Positions 18,084-26,228 of a stretch of DNA of 64,000 nt are shown here, piece after piece (position 1 is the stretch's first letter; each line of letters begins with the position of its first letter). The translations under genes and the position numbers were made by a program. Source of the stretch: Pseudomonadota bacterium (GTDB lineage Bacteria; Pseudomonadota; Gammaproteobacteria; Burkholderiales; Burkholderiaceae_E); assembly GCA_029779435.1 (NCBI GenBank), contig JAKPAM010000262.1, positions 1 through 64,000 of the forward strand, read 5' to 3'. Below the pieces are notes generated by a model, which was not told where the DNA came from, made no database searches, and saw only the letters and a list, made by a program, of their open reading frames with translations.

Positions 18084-18563
18084 ATGACGGCCAAGAACAC
18101 CGTGTGCCTGTGGTTCGACAAGGACGCCGAGGAGGCGGCGCGCTTCTATGCGGCCACCTTTCCGGACAGCGCGGTGCACGCGGTCCATCGTGCGCCCGCC
18201 GACTACCCGTCGGGCAAGCGGGGAGACGTGCTGACCGTCGATTTCACGGTCGCCGGCATTCATTGCATCGGTCTGAACGGCGGACCGGCGTTCAAGCATA
18301 GCGAAGCCTTCTCGTTCCAGATCGCGACCGACGATCAGGCCGAGACCGATCGCTATTGGAATGCGATCGTGGGCAACGGCGGCGAGGAGAGCGCCTGCGG
18401 CTGGTGCCGGGATCGATGGGGCCTGTCCTGGCAGATCACGCCGCGCGTGCTGACCGAAGCGATGGCGATCGGCGGCGAGGAAGCCCGGCGGGCATTCGAG
18501 GCGATGATGACGATGACCCGGATCGACGTCGCCGCCATCGAAGCGGCTCGACGGGGTGAGTGA
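18084..18563 (+). CDS. PhnB-like VOC-fold protein
   Basis: A 159-residue protein of the PhnB / '3-demethylubiquinone-9 3-methyltransferase' VOC superfamily branch. It has the characteristic LWFDKDAEEAARFYAATFPD start, GIHCIGLNGGP and the CGWCRDRWGLSWQITP block near residues 112-127. The Glu/His metal ligands of glyoxalases are not fully conserved in this branch and biochemical function is generally unknown. A gaggag Shine-Dalgarno supports the ATG at 18084. It stands alone downstream of a palindromic promoter site. Confidence 0.85.
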   Translation: MTAKNTVCLWFDKDAEEAARFYAATFPDSAVHAVHRAPADYPSGKRGDVLTVDFTVAGIHCIGLNGGPAFKHSEAFSFQIATDDQAETDRYWNAIVGNGGEESACGWCRDRWGLSWQITPRVLTEAMAIGGEEARRAFEAMMTMTRIDVAAIEAARRGE

Positions 18564-18658
18564 CGAGCGGCTCGGCGCCGAGGATGATCCTCATGGAGGA
18601 CGACGGGTGGGGCGGGCCACGGTAAAGTCCTTCGTTCGCAGCCTTCGAGGAGAGAACG

Positions 18659-19048
18659 ATGAGACAAGCCCTGACCGCGATGCTGGTCGCGGCGGCCGCC
18701 CTGGTCGCCGGTTGCTCCACCACCTCGTCATCGACGCCCGCCAGTACCCAGCAGATACCCGCGTGGACGGGACGCGTCTTCGTTTCTGAATCCCGCCTGC
18801 CCGAGTCCGCGAAATTCAAGGTGCTCGGTTCCGTCGAAGCGAATGCGCGGGCCGGTTACGACAGCGGGACCGCGCTGTATCCGCTGCTCGCCGAGGAAGC
18901 GCGCAAGCTGGGCGCGAATGCCGTGATCGGCGTCACCGGCGGCCGCCGAGTGACGGCGTTCTCATGGGCGGCCGCTTACGTCAATGGCGTCGCGATCCGG
19001 ATCGACGATGCGGAGGCGCTGAAGAAGCTCCCCGGCTCCTATCACTAA
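18659..19048 (+). CDS. Small lipoprotein of unknown function
   Basis: A 129-residue protein with a lipoprotein signal peptide (AMLVAAAALVAGC, Cys at 19). The mature part resembles a YbjQ-like fold (VLGSVEANARAGYDSGTALY, LLAEEARKLGANAVIGV), in which small alpha/beta domains may form oligomers. Without a lysine or charged residue at +2 it should be sorted to the outer membrane. A strong Shine-Dalgarno (gaggagag) supports the start, and a Rho-independent terminator follows. Confidence 0.75.
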   Translation: MRQALTAMLVAAAALVAGCSTTSSSTPASTQQIPAWTGRVFVSESRLPESAKFKVLGSVEANARAGYDSGTALYPLLAEEARKLGANAVIGVTGGRRVTAFSWAAAYVNGVAIRIDDAEALKKLPGSYH

Positions 19049-19083
19049 GAAGCTTCTGCGCTACAATGCCGGCGCGCTGCCGC

Positions 19084-19111
19084 AAGCCGTCTTTCGACGG
19101 CTTTTGTTTTT
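19084..19111 (+). terminator. Rho-independent terminator
   Basis: AAGCCGTC-TTTC-GACGGCTT followed by TTGTTTTT, an 8-bp stem with a U-rich tail, 35 bp after the lipoprotein stop. It is the clearest intrinsic terminator in the window and argues against a methyltransferase start at 19104. Confidence 0.85.
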
Positions 19112-19196
19112 CCGCAGCCCTCCCACCCGCCCCAGCCAGCCCCGATCGATGAACAGGTCCGTCGGTGCCGTGTGGCCGCAACGAGCGAGGACGACG

Positions 19197-19838
19197 ATGG
19201 ACATCATTCAAACCCCGTTGTTCGGCCAGCGCGAGCAGCGCACGCAGTGGCTGTTCGAGCGTTTCGCGCCGCTGTTCGCGTCCGGCAAGGTGCTGGACGT
19301 CGGGTGCTACCAGGCACCGATGCGGCGCTTCATCGGCCCCGAGCGGTATACGGGCGTCGATTTCGTCGGCGACCCCGATATCCGGTTGAACCTCGAGCAG
19401 ATCGATCGCCTGCCGTTCGACGACGGCGCGTTCGATACGGTGATCTGCATCGAGGTGCTGGAGCATCTGAACAACCTGTACACGCTCGCGCCGGACCTGT
19501 TCCGCGTGTCGTCGTCGCACGTGCTGATCTCCCTGCCCAACGCATGGCGCGACGCGCGGATGAAGATCGCGCGAGGCGTGGGATCGATCGCGCACTATGG
19601 GCTGCCGCTGAAGCCTCCCTTCGATCGCCATAAGTGGTTCTTCAACATCGAGGAGGCGCGCCAGTTCCTCCAGCACCTGGCGCCACCCGGTTGGGAGTGC
19701 CGGATCACGGTCACCGAGCCTCGACGGGGCGCGTTGGTGCGCGGTCTGCGCCGGTTGCGGTATTCCGGCGCCGCATATGGCAACCGCTATGGACAGACGG
19801 TGTGGGCGGCCTATTCGCGCGCCGCGGCGCCTCGCTGA
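19197..19838 (+). CDS. SAM-dependent methyltransferase, class I
   Basis: A 213-residue methyltransferase with motif I KVLDVGCYQAPM, an acidic residue ending strand 2 (YTGVDF) and motif IV FDTVICIEVLEHL, the Methyltransf_11 pattern. The C-terminal part (RHKWFFNIEEARQFLQHL) is typical of small sugar- or lipid-modifying methyltransferases, but no substrate is evident. The start at 19197 (MDIIQTPLFG) is supported by GAGG about 6 nt upstream; an earlier in-frame ATG lies inside the preceding terminator. Confidence 0.8.
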   Translation: MDIIQTPLFGQREQRTQWLFERFAPLFASGKVLDVGCYQAPMRRFIGPERYTGVDFVGDPDIRLNLEQIDRLPFDDGAFDTVICIEVLEHLNNLYTLAPDLFRVSSSHVLISLPNAWRDARMKIARGVGSIAHYGLPLKPPFDRHKWFFNIEEARQFLQHLAPPGWECRITVTEPRRGALVRGLRRLRYSGAAYGNRYGQTVWAAYSRAAAPR

Positions 19839-19891
19839 ACAAGGGCGGATCCGGTGGCTCGCGACGAGGGTGTATCGATGAGGATCGAGCG

Positions 19892-20608
19892 ATGAAGCGC
19901 AGAGGGTTCGCGGCGGGCGTGGCGGTGCTGCTGGTGATGATGGCGGCACCCCCGGAAGCGGCGGCGCACACGGTGTGGCTGGAACCGGTGGGCACGGCGG
20001 GGGAATACCGCGTGCTGTTCGGTGGCCACGAGGGCAAGACCGAGGGCTACGCCGCGGCGAAGGTCGGGGCGGTCCAGGCCTGGGACGCGGATGGGCGCGC
20101 GGTGGACGTGCGCAAGACCGAATTGCCCGGGGCGCAGGGCGTGCGGGTATCGGCCGCCGGTGCCGTGCTGCTGGCCGCCAGTTTCGACAACGGCTATTGG
20201 AGCAAGGGCAGCGACGGCAAGAGCCGCAACGTGCCGATGACCGAACTGCCAGGGGCGGTCAGCGGCGTGCAGGCCCTCAAGTACCACAAGTTCATCGCCG
20301 GCTGGGCCGCCCGGGTCGCGCAGCCGGTCGGGCAAGCGTTCGAGGTGACGCCGGTCCAGGCGCGCCAGCCGCGCGCCGGCGAGCCGATGGCCGTGCGCGT
20401 GACGATCGGCGGCGAGCCGGCGGCGGGCATCGCGCTGGCGTTCGGCGAGGAAGGACGCGACGCCGTCACCGGTCCGGACGGTATCGCGACCGTGAAGCCG
20501 CGTCCGGGGCGAAACCGCCTGTGGGCCGGGCAGCGCGTCGCCGTCAGCGACGATCCGAAGACGACCCAGCGCAGCGTCGAATACAGCCTGGTGTTCGACG
20601 CTCGCTGA
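19892..20608 (+). CDS. nikK: Nickel/cobalt ECF transporter accessory protein NikK-like (DUF4198)
   Basis: A 238-residue secreted protein: signal peptide (GFAAGVAVLLVMMAAPPEAAAHT) followed by a DUF4198 domain beginning HTVWLEP. DUF4198 proteins lie next to nickel and cobalt ECF importers and are thought to help deliver the metal in the periplasm; several His and acidic residues (GGHEGKTEGY, LKYHKF) could bind it. The four next genes encode the remaining importer parts in the order L-M-Q-O, which supports the name. It ends 66 bp before nikL. Confidence 0.8.
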   Translation: MKRRGFAAGVAVLLVMMAAPPEAAAHTVWLEPVGTAGEYRVLFGGHEGKTEGYAAAKVGAVQAWDADGRAVDVRKTELPGAQGVRVSAAGAVLLAASFDNGYWSKGSDGKSRNVPMTELPGAVSGVQALKYHKFIAGWAARVAQPVGQAFEVTPVQARQPRAGEPMAVRVTIGGEPAAGIALAFGEEGRDAVTGPDGIATVKPRPGRNRLWAGQRVAVSDDPKTTQRSVEYSLVFDAR

Positions 20609-20650
20609 GCGGCCCGCCCAAGGGCGGTTCTGCCGGTGATCTTAAGTTTT

Positions 20651-20672
20651 CGACAATCGTAATAAAATGTCG
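20651..20672. promoter_or_regulatory. Inverted repeat upstream of nikL
   Basis: CGACA-N12-TGTCG lies directly before the nikL start in an AT-rich patch (gtaataaaatg). It could be a metal-responsive operator, but it does not match the NikR consensus (GTATGA-N16-TCATAC), so the regulator is open. Confidence 0.35.
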
Positions 20673-20674
20673 GC

Positions 20675-21298
20675 ATGTCCCGGTATCACTGCTCGTTTGC
20701 CATGCGTGTACCTGCTCGCGCGGGGATCGTGCTGGCGCTCGCGTTGGGCGGTGGGGGCGGCTTGGCGCGCGCGCACGGCCTGGACGTCGTCGCGCAGCGC
20801 GCCGGCGCCGAAGTGACGGGGCTGGCGCGGTACAGCGACCAGACGCCGGCCGCCAACGTGGCGGTCGAGGTCTTCGGCACGCGAGCGTCGAGCGCGGTGC
20901 CGCTGGCGACGGGAATGACGGATGGCGAAGGCCGCTTTCGGTTGGCGGTGACTACCGACGACCCTGCATTGCGCGTGGTCGTCGAAGGCGAGGAGGGGCA
21001 TCGCGCCGAAGCGCCCGCGGTCGCCGTGCCGTCGTTCGCCGCGCCCACGGCACCCGCCGCGCCCGCCCCGACGGGCGCGATGGAAGACCGGAATAAAGAG
21101 GCCGTGGTGGCATCGCCGATCCCGTCCGCATCCACGGCAACCGATGCCGACGCCGCGCGCCAGATGCTGAGCCTGGTGCGCGAGGATATCGCCCGGCTGG
21201 ATCGCCAGATCCGGTTTCGCGACATTCTCGGAGGCATCGGCTACCTGGTGGGTGTGGCCGGCGCCGCGGCGTGGTGGCTGGCCAGGCGCGGACGCTGA
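20675..21298 (+). CDS. nikL: Nickel/cobalt ECF transporter accessory protein NikL-like
   Basis: A 207-residue membrane-anchored protein: N-terminal signal segment (AGIVLALALGGGGGLARAHG), a carboxypeptidase-regulatory-like beta domain (VAVEVFGTRA, GEGRFRLAV), a Pro/Ala-rich linker, a coiled-coil stretch (SLVREDIARLDRQIRFRD) and one C-terminal helix (GIGYLVGVAGAAAWWLA). This is the layout of NikL, which works with NikK and NikM. The start could instead be the ATG at 20702; neither has a clear Shine-Dalgarno. nikM starts 1 bp after its stop. Confidence 0.75.
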   Translation: MSRYHCSFAMRVPARAGIVLALALGGGGGLARAHGLDVVAQRAGAEVTGLARYSDQTPAANVAVEVFGTRASSAVPLATGMTDGEGRFRLAVTTDDPALRVVVEGEEGHRAEAPAVAVPSFAAPTAPAAPAPTGAMEDRNKEAVVASPIPSASTATDADAARQMLSLVREDIARLDRQIRFRDILGGIGYLVGVAGAAAWWLARRGR

Positions 21299-21299
21299 C

Positions 21300-21932
21300 A
21301 TGCATCTGGCCGAAGGCGTATTGAGCGCGCCCGTGCTGGCGACGACGTCGGTGCTGGCGGCCGGCGGACTGATCATCGGGCTGCGGCGCCTGACCGAGGC
21401 GCAATTGCCGCTGGCGGCGCTGCTCGGCGCCGCCTTCTTCGTCGCCAGCACGATCCATGTGCCGGTCGGGCTCGGCAGCGTGCACCTGGTGCTCAACGGG
21501 TTGGCCGGGCTGCTGCTCGGATGGTCGGTATTTCCGGTGTTCTTCGTCGCATTGCTGTTGCAGGCGGCGCTGTTCGCGTTCGGCGGGTTCACGGTGCTCG
21601 GTGCCAACCTGCTGATCATGGCGGTGCCGGCGTTGGCGGCGCATTGGCTGCTGCGTCCGCTGGTGGTGGGCGAGGATGACGGTCTGCCCGCCCCGCGCGG
21701 GCGCTTGATTGCCGCCGGGGCCGGGTGCGGGTTGATCGGTGTCGGTGGCGCGGCGCTGCTGGCCAGCGCGGTGTTGGCCGCGAGCGGTGGCAGCCTGTTC
21801 CTGCGGCTCGTACAGGTATTCGTCGTCGCTCACGTGCCGGTTTTCATCGTCGACGCCGTGATCAGCGCATTGACGCTGTCGCTGCTGGCCAGGATGGCGC
21901 CTCAGGCGCTGGCGCCGGCCGTGCACGGATGA
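21300..21932 (+). CDS. nikM: ECF transporter substrate-binding membrane protein NikM/CbiM
   Basis: A 210-residue S-component for Ni2+ or Co2+ uptake, with about six membrane helices. It begins exactly MHLAEGVLS: in CbiM/NikM the extreme N-terminal Met-His pair binds the metal, so the start at 21300 is fixed by function, and the upstream in-frame ATG (21252) would hide it. A second conserved His occurs in STIHVPVGLGSVHLVLNGL. The stop overlaps the nikQ start by 4 bp. Nickel is favoured over cobalt because NikK and NikL partners are present. Confidence 0.9.
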   Translation: MHLAEGVLSAPVLATTSVLAAGGLIIGLRRLTEAQLPLAALLGAAFFVASTIHVPVGLGSVHLVLNGLAGLLLGWSVFPVFFVALLLQAALFAFGGFTVLGANLLIMAVPALAAHWLLRPLVVGEDDGLPAPRGRLIAAGAGCGLIGVGGAALLASAVLAASGGSLFLRLVQVFVVAHVPVFIVDAVISALTLSLLARMAPQALAPAVHG

Positions 21933-22639
21933 CGGTCGAACCCCGCTGGCGGCTCGCGCTGGCCATCGGGGCGAGCGTGCTGATCGCGCGGATCGATTCT
22001 TTGCCCGCATTGTCGGTGCTGCTTGGAATCGGCGTGATGCTGCTGGTCGGCCGGCTGGCCGTCGAGCGGAGCGGGGTGCTCGCGGCGTTTCGCAAGCTCC
22101 TCGGCGTCAATGCCTTCGTGCTGATGATCTGGGTGGTCCTGCCCTGGTCCTGGCACGCGGGCGGCCTGCAGTGGGACGACGCCGGTATCGCGCAAGCGGT
22201 GCGGCTGAGCCTGCGGATCAACGCGATCGCGGTCCTCTGCACGGCGTTGTTGTCGGGGCTCGATGCGTTCGGGATCGCGCACGCGGCGTCGGGATTGGGG
22301 CTTCCCTCGCGGCTGTCGCGACTGCTGATGCTGACCGTGCGCTACCTGGGCGTGCTCGACGACACGCGCAGGCGGATCGACCGCGCGATGCGGGCACGCG
22401 GTTTTCGGGCGACGGCGAACGCCCGGACATTCGTCGTCATCGCGCATCAGGTCGCGCTGGTGCTGGTCCATGCGATCGTTCGCGCCGAGCGCGTCGGGAT
22501 GGCCCTCAAGGCCCGGGGCTGGTCGATGCCTGCCGAAGGCGCCCGATCACGAGACTCGCGCAGGCCTGCCGAGAGCGGCCCGGGTCCGGATTGGCCGATG
22601 CCTGCCGCCCGGGCCGATGGGCGAGCCACCGGTGACTGA
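21929..22639 (+). CDS. nikQ: ECF transporter transmembrane T-component NikQ/CbiQ
   Basis: A 236-residue CbiQ-family protein that couples the ATPase to NikM. It has several membrane helices, and the two coupling-helix motifs appear as RRRIDRAMRARGF and VGMALKARGWS, each with the Ala-Arg-Gly core. The start at 21929 overlaps the nikM stop (ATGA). The last ~25 residues are Pro/Arg/Gly-rich and run into the nikO start region. Confidence 0.9.
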   Translation: MTVEPRWRLALAIGASVLIARIDSLPALSVLLGIGVMLLVGRLAVERSGVLAAFRKLLGVNAFVLMIWVVLPWSWHAGGLQWDDAGIAQAVRLSLRINAIAVLCTALLSGLDAFGIAHAASGLGLPSRLSRLLMLTVRYLGVLDDTRRRIDRAMRARGFRATANARTFVVIAHQVALVLVHAIVRAERVGMALKARGWSMPAEGARSRDSRRPAESGPGPDWPMPAARADGRATGD

Positions 22640-23261
22640 CCCGTTGATCGAGGCGATAGGGCTGCGCATCGTGCGTGCCGGACGTGTCGTGCTGGATGGC
22701 GTCGACCTGGCGCTCGCGCCGGGTGAACGCTTGTTCGTCACCGGGGCCAGCGGCGCGGGCAAGACCACGCTGCTGCACGCGCTGCTCGGCTTCGTGCCGT
22801 GCCAGGCCGGTACGTTGACGATCCTCGCGCAGCCTTGCCGCGGCGAAGCGGATTTCGCACGCCTGCGCGGACCGCTGGGATTGCTGTTCCAGGATCCGGC
22901 CGACCAGTTGTTCGGCCCGACGGTGGCGGAGGACGTGGCCTTCGGTCCATTGAATCTCGGTGCATCGAAGGCGTCGGCCCGGCAGACGGCGATCGAGCAG
23001 CTTCGCCGTCTGGATCTCGAGCATCTGGCGGGGCGCCCGGTCCACCAGCTATCCGGGGGCGAGCAGCGGCGGGTGGCGCTGGCGGGCGTACTGGCGATGG
23101 CGCCACGCGTCCTGCTGTTGGACGAGCCGACGACAGGGTTGGACGAGGCGGCGCGCGACGGTCTGATCGAATTGCTGGATCGGACCGGCCTGCCGATGAT
23201 CGTCGCGACGCACGATGCGGCGTGCATTCAGGCGCTGGCGACACGCTGCCAGTCGCTGTAA
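22617..23261 (+). CDS. nikO: ECF transporter ATPase NikO/CbiO
   Basis: A 214-residue ATPase that drives nickel/cobalt uptake. Walker A GASGAGKTT, the CbiO Q-loop block LLFQDPADQLFGPTVAEDVA, signature LSGGEQRRVA, Walker B VLLLDEPTTGLD and H-loop VATHDA are all intact. The start overlaps nikQ: ATG at 22617 is used, and GTG at 22632 is an equally possible alternative. It is short for the family (~270) because it lacks the usual C-terminal extension. Only one ATPase gene is present, so it probably acts as a homodimer. Confidence 0.92.
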   Translation: MGEPPVTDPLIEAIGLRIVRAGRVVLDGVDLALAPGERLFVTGASGAGKTTLLHALLGFVPCQAGTLTILAQPCRGEADFARLRGPLGLLFQDPADQLFGPTVAEDVAFGPLNLGASKASARQTAIEQLRRLDLEHLAGRPVHQLSGGEQRRVALAGVLAMAPRVLLLDEPTTGLDEAARDGLIELLDRTGLPMIVATHDAACIQALATRCQSL

Positions 23262-23359
23262 GAACGCTCGCTCGAAGGCGGCACGGCGGCCGCTCGCGCA
23301 AGGATCGGAGCCGCGCCGACGGCGAGCGGCCCACCCCTTGCGAGGTGACCGCCGCACGA

Positions 23360-24352
23360 TCACTGCTGCGCGGTCAGTCCCTTTTCCTTGATGATCTTGC
23401 CCCAGAACGTCAGGTCGTGGTCGATCTGTTGCTGCAGCCTGGCCGGTTCGCTGTAGGCCGCCGTCGAGCCGGCCGCGATCAGTTTGTTCTTGATCGTTTC
23501 ATCCGCGAGCACCTCCTTCATCTCGCTGTTCAACCGGTCGACGATCGGCTTGGGCAGGTTCGGCGGGCCGACCAGGCCGCCCCAGCTGAACGCCACCAGG
23601 TCGATACCTTGTTCCTTCAGCGTCGGCACGTCCGGCGTGAACACCGTGCGAGTCGGTGATGCGACGGCCAGCGCGCGCAGCTTGCCGCCCTTGATCTGCG
23701 GCAATGCCGCGATCATGTCGGACACCATGACCGGCACGTGGCCCGCGACGACGTCGGCGATGGCCGGGGAGCTGCCCTTGTACGAGATGTGGTCGAACGG
23801 CGCGCCGGTCGTGCTCTGGATCGACTCGGTGATCAGGTGCGAGAAGCTGCCGACGGCCGGCGTCGCGTAGCTGATCGGCTTGGGCGCGGCCTTGGCTGCG
23901 GCGATCAGCTCCTTCATATTGGTGACGCCCGGCAGGGCTTTTTCATTCACCATCACGACGACGGGGATCTCGTAGAGCATGCCGATCGGGGTGGTCCCGG
24001 TCTTGATATCGAAGCTCTGCTTCATGCCGAGCAGCACGCTGCTGACCGTCGGATTGGCCAGCACGCCGACCGTGTAGCCATCCGGAGCGCTGCGCACGAC
24101 CTGTTCGATGCCGATCGCGCCCGATGCGCCCGGCTTGTTGTCGACGATGACGGTCTGCTTGATGCGCGCGGACAGCGCCTGACCGATGATGCGGGCCGCG
24201 GTATCGGTCGGGCCGCCGGGCGGGTACGGGACGACCAGCCGGATCGCCTTGGACGGGTAGGCGTCGGCGGCCAGGGCGGCGCCCAGCGGTGCGGTGCCGA
24301 GCAATGTCGCGGCGGTCAGGACGATCAGTCTTCTTGGTGCATGCATCTTCAT
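23360..24352 (-). CDS. Bug/TctC-family periplasmic solute-binding protein
   Basis: A 330-residue tripartite tricarboxylate transporter receptor. It has a signal peptide ending ALAADAYPSKAIRLVVPYPPG, then the Bug hallmarks GGPTDTAARI, VDNKPGASGAIG, APDGYTVGV and YKGSSPAIADVVAGHV. These receptors bind carboxylates or other small polar ligands; the ligand cannot be predicted. No TctA/TctB membrane genes are nearby, so it is an orphan receptor, as is common in Burkholderiales, where the family is greatly expanded. Confidence 0.92.
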   Translation of the reverse strand: MKMHAPRRLIVLTAATLLGTAPLGAALAADAYPSKAIRLVVPYPPGGPTDTAARIIGQALSARIKQTVIVDNKPGASGAIGIEQVVRSAPDGYTVGVLANPTVSSVLLGMKQSFDIKTGTTPIGMLYEIPVVVMVNEKALPGVTNMKELIAAAKAAPKPISYATPAVGSFSHLITESIQSTTGAPFDHISYKGSSPAIADVVAGHVPVMVSDMIAALPQIKGGKLRALAVASPTRTVFTPDVPTLKEQGIDLVAFSWGGLVGPPNLPKPIVDRLNSEMKEVLADETIKNKLIAAGSTAAYSEPARLQQQIDHDLTFWGKIIKEKGLTAQQ

Positions 24353-24431
24353 GTCCGATGGAGTGGTGGTACGGGGTAAAGTCAGGTCGACGGTACGCTT
24401 CGCCCATGTCGGCGACTACACCGGCAACGGT

Positions 24432-24794
24432 ATGAAAGAGGGGAAAGTGGAAGGCAGTGATCCGATTTTCGAGTCTTTTGAACGATTCATGCGGCGCGAA
24501 TGCGGGCTGGCGGAATCGGATCCCTTGCCCTATGACCACCCGTACGTGTCCGCGTCCTGGCCGGTGTGGGAAGCCGCCTGGCGATGCGCGGGTGCGCAGG
24601 CAGGTGGCCTGGAGGCACGCTATCGCCATCGCGAGACCGGCGCCGTGGTCGAACTGCTGTCGCGCGGGCTGAACGATGCGGACCGGATGCCGGTCGTCGT
24701 CGTTCGGGACGTGGCCAGCGGACAGGTGTGGGTGCGGTCCGCGGCCGAGTTCGACGACGGGTGTTTCGTACCGCTGGATCCGGTGATGCCGTGA
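24432..24794 (+). CDS. DUF1653-like small protein
   Basis: A 120-residue soluble protein. The C-terminal half (YRHRETGAVVELLSRG, VVVVRDVASGQVWVRSAAEF) matches the DUF1653 pattern, a small beta domain of unknown function. The N-terminal half is helical and acidic/aromatic (FESFERFMRRECGLAESD). The start at 24432 is tentative: it has only a weak Shine-Dalgarno, but earlier in-frame starts lie inside the divergent receptor gene or its promoter. Confidence 0.6.
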   Translation: MKEGKVEGSDPIFESFERFMRRECGLAESDPLPYDHPYVSASWPVWEAAWRCAGAQAGGLEARYRHRETGAVVELLSRGLNDADRMPVVVVRDVASGQVWVRSAAEFDDGCFVPLDPVMP

Positions 24795-24815
24795 CGGCCG
24801 GTGGGGCCGCGTCGA

Positions 24816-26066
24816 TCATCCCGCTGCCAGGGCCTGATCGAAGTCGGCGATCAGGTCGTCGACGTTTTCGAGCCCGACGGACACCCTGACCAGTCCGTCG
24901 CCGATCCCCATCATCGCGCGCGCTTCGGGGCCGGCTTCCCAGAAGATCGTCGGCGCCACAGGAATGACCAGCGTCCGGTTGTCGCCCAGGCCGGTGGCCT
25001 TGATCGGCAGGCGCAGACGGTTGAGCACCGGCAGCGTCGTGGCGGCATCGCGCAGTTCGAACGACAGCAGCCATGAGCCGGCGCTGAAGTGGCGTTTGGC
25101 GATCTCGTACTGCGGATGTTCCGGCAGCATCGGGTACATGACCTGGGAGACCGCCGGATGCCGCTGCAGGAAGCGGGCGAGCGCGTCCGCGGTCGCGCTG
25201 GTGTGCGCGACCCGCAGCGGCAGCGTTTCGAGCCCCAGGCTGATGCGGTGGGCCGGCTCCGGGGCCAGCGCCGCACCCATGTCGCGCAGCGCCTTCTTGC
25301 GGATCTGTGTCAGGCCCCGCTCGCGCGCGGGGCTGCTCAGGTAGCTGGGCGAGATGTTCGGGAACCGGTCCCAGTCGAACTGGCCGGTGTCGGTGACGGA
25401 TCCGCCCAGTGCCGCGCCATGGCCGCCGATGGTCTTGGTCAGCGAATTGATGACGAGTCCGGCGCCTACCGTCCCCGGCCGGAAGATCTGGGGCGACGTG
25501 ATCGTGTTGTCGACGACGAACAGCAGGCCGCGCTCGCGGCACAACCGGCCGATGGCGTCGAAGTCGGGGACCTGTGTCGCCGGGTTGGCGATCGTCTCGG
25601 CGAAGACGATGCGCGTGTTCGGGCGCAGCGCCGCTTCGACATTGGCCGCCGACGTGACGTCGACCTTGGTGACGTCGACGTCGAAGTTCGCGAGCGTGCC
25701 GAAGAAGCTGTTGGTGTTGCCGAAGATGAACTGGCTGGTGACGACGTGGTCGCCCGCGCGCAGCAGCGTCCAGAAGATCGCCGTCAGCGCGGCCATGCCG
25801 CTCGAGAACGCGATCGTGCCGACGCCTTGCTCGAGCAGCGTGATCTGCCGCTCGAGCGCCGCCGACGTCGGCGTGCCCTGGCGGGCGTAGTTGAAGCCGC
25901 CCTTGAGCGTGCCCTGGAAGACGCCGATCAGATCCTCGACGCGTTCGAAGCCGAACTGCACCGACGTGTGAATCGGTTTATGGATGCCGCCATGCTCGAC
26001 GCCGGCGAGGCGATCGGCGTGAAGCGTACGTGTGCTGAGCTGAAACTGCTGCTCGTCCGAGGCCAT
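24816..26066 (-). CDS. Cys/Met-metabolism PLP enzyme (trans-sulfuration family)
   Basis: A 416-residue cystathionine gamma-synthase / O-acetylhomoserine sulfhydrylase-type enzyme. It shows YARQGTPTSAALE, the SSGMAAL phosphate-binding segment, FAETIANPATQVPDFDAI, FVVDNTITSP and the PLP lysine in SLTKTIGGHG. Members catalyse gamma-replacement or gamma-elimination on activated homoserine, cystathionine or methionine. It does not sit with other sulfur genes, so the exact reaction is open. It closes 149 bp from the ArsB-like gene on the same strand. Confidence 0.88.
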   Translation of the reverse strand: MASDEQQFQLSTRTLHADRLAGVEHGGIHKPIHTSVQFGFERVEDLIGVFQGTLKGGFNYARQGTPTSAALERQITLLEQGVGTIAFSSGMAALTAIFWTLLRAGDHVVTSQFIFGNTNSFFGTLANFDVDVTKVDVTSAANVEAALRPNTRIVFAETIANPATQVPDFDAIGRLCRERGLLFVVDNTITSPQIFRPGTVGAGLVINSLTKTIGGHGAALGGSVTDTGQFDWDRFPNISPSYLSSPARERGLTQIRKKALRDMGAALAPEPAHRISLGLETLPLRVAHTSATADALARFLQRHPAVSQVMYPMLPEHPQYEIAKRHFSAGSWLLSFELRDAATTLPVLNRLRLPIKATGLGDNRTLVIPVAPTIFWEAGPEARAMMGIGDGLVRVSVGLENVDDLIADFDQALAAG

Positions 26067-26228
26067 GTTCCGATTCCGTCAAGCTCTGTAAAACCCCTGA
26101 TGATAACGGGCCAGGGAAGCTCCGCACAATTCGCTCGATCCGATGCGCCCGCCATCGGACTGGGATGCGACGCGGCAGGCCGCCCGGGAGCGGGATGCAG
26201 TGGACGCGGAATCGTGCGGGCGGGGCGG

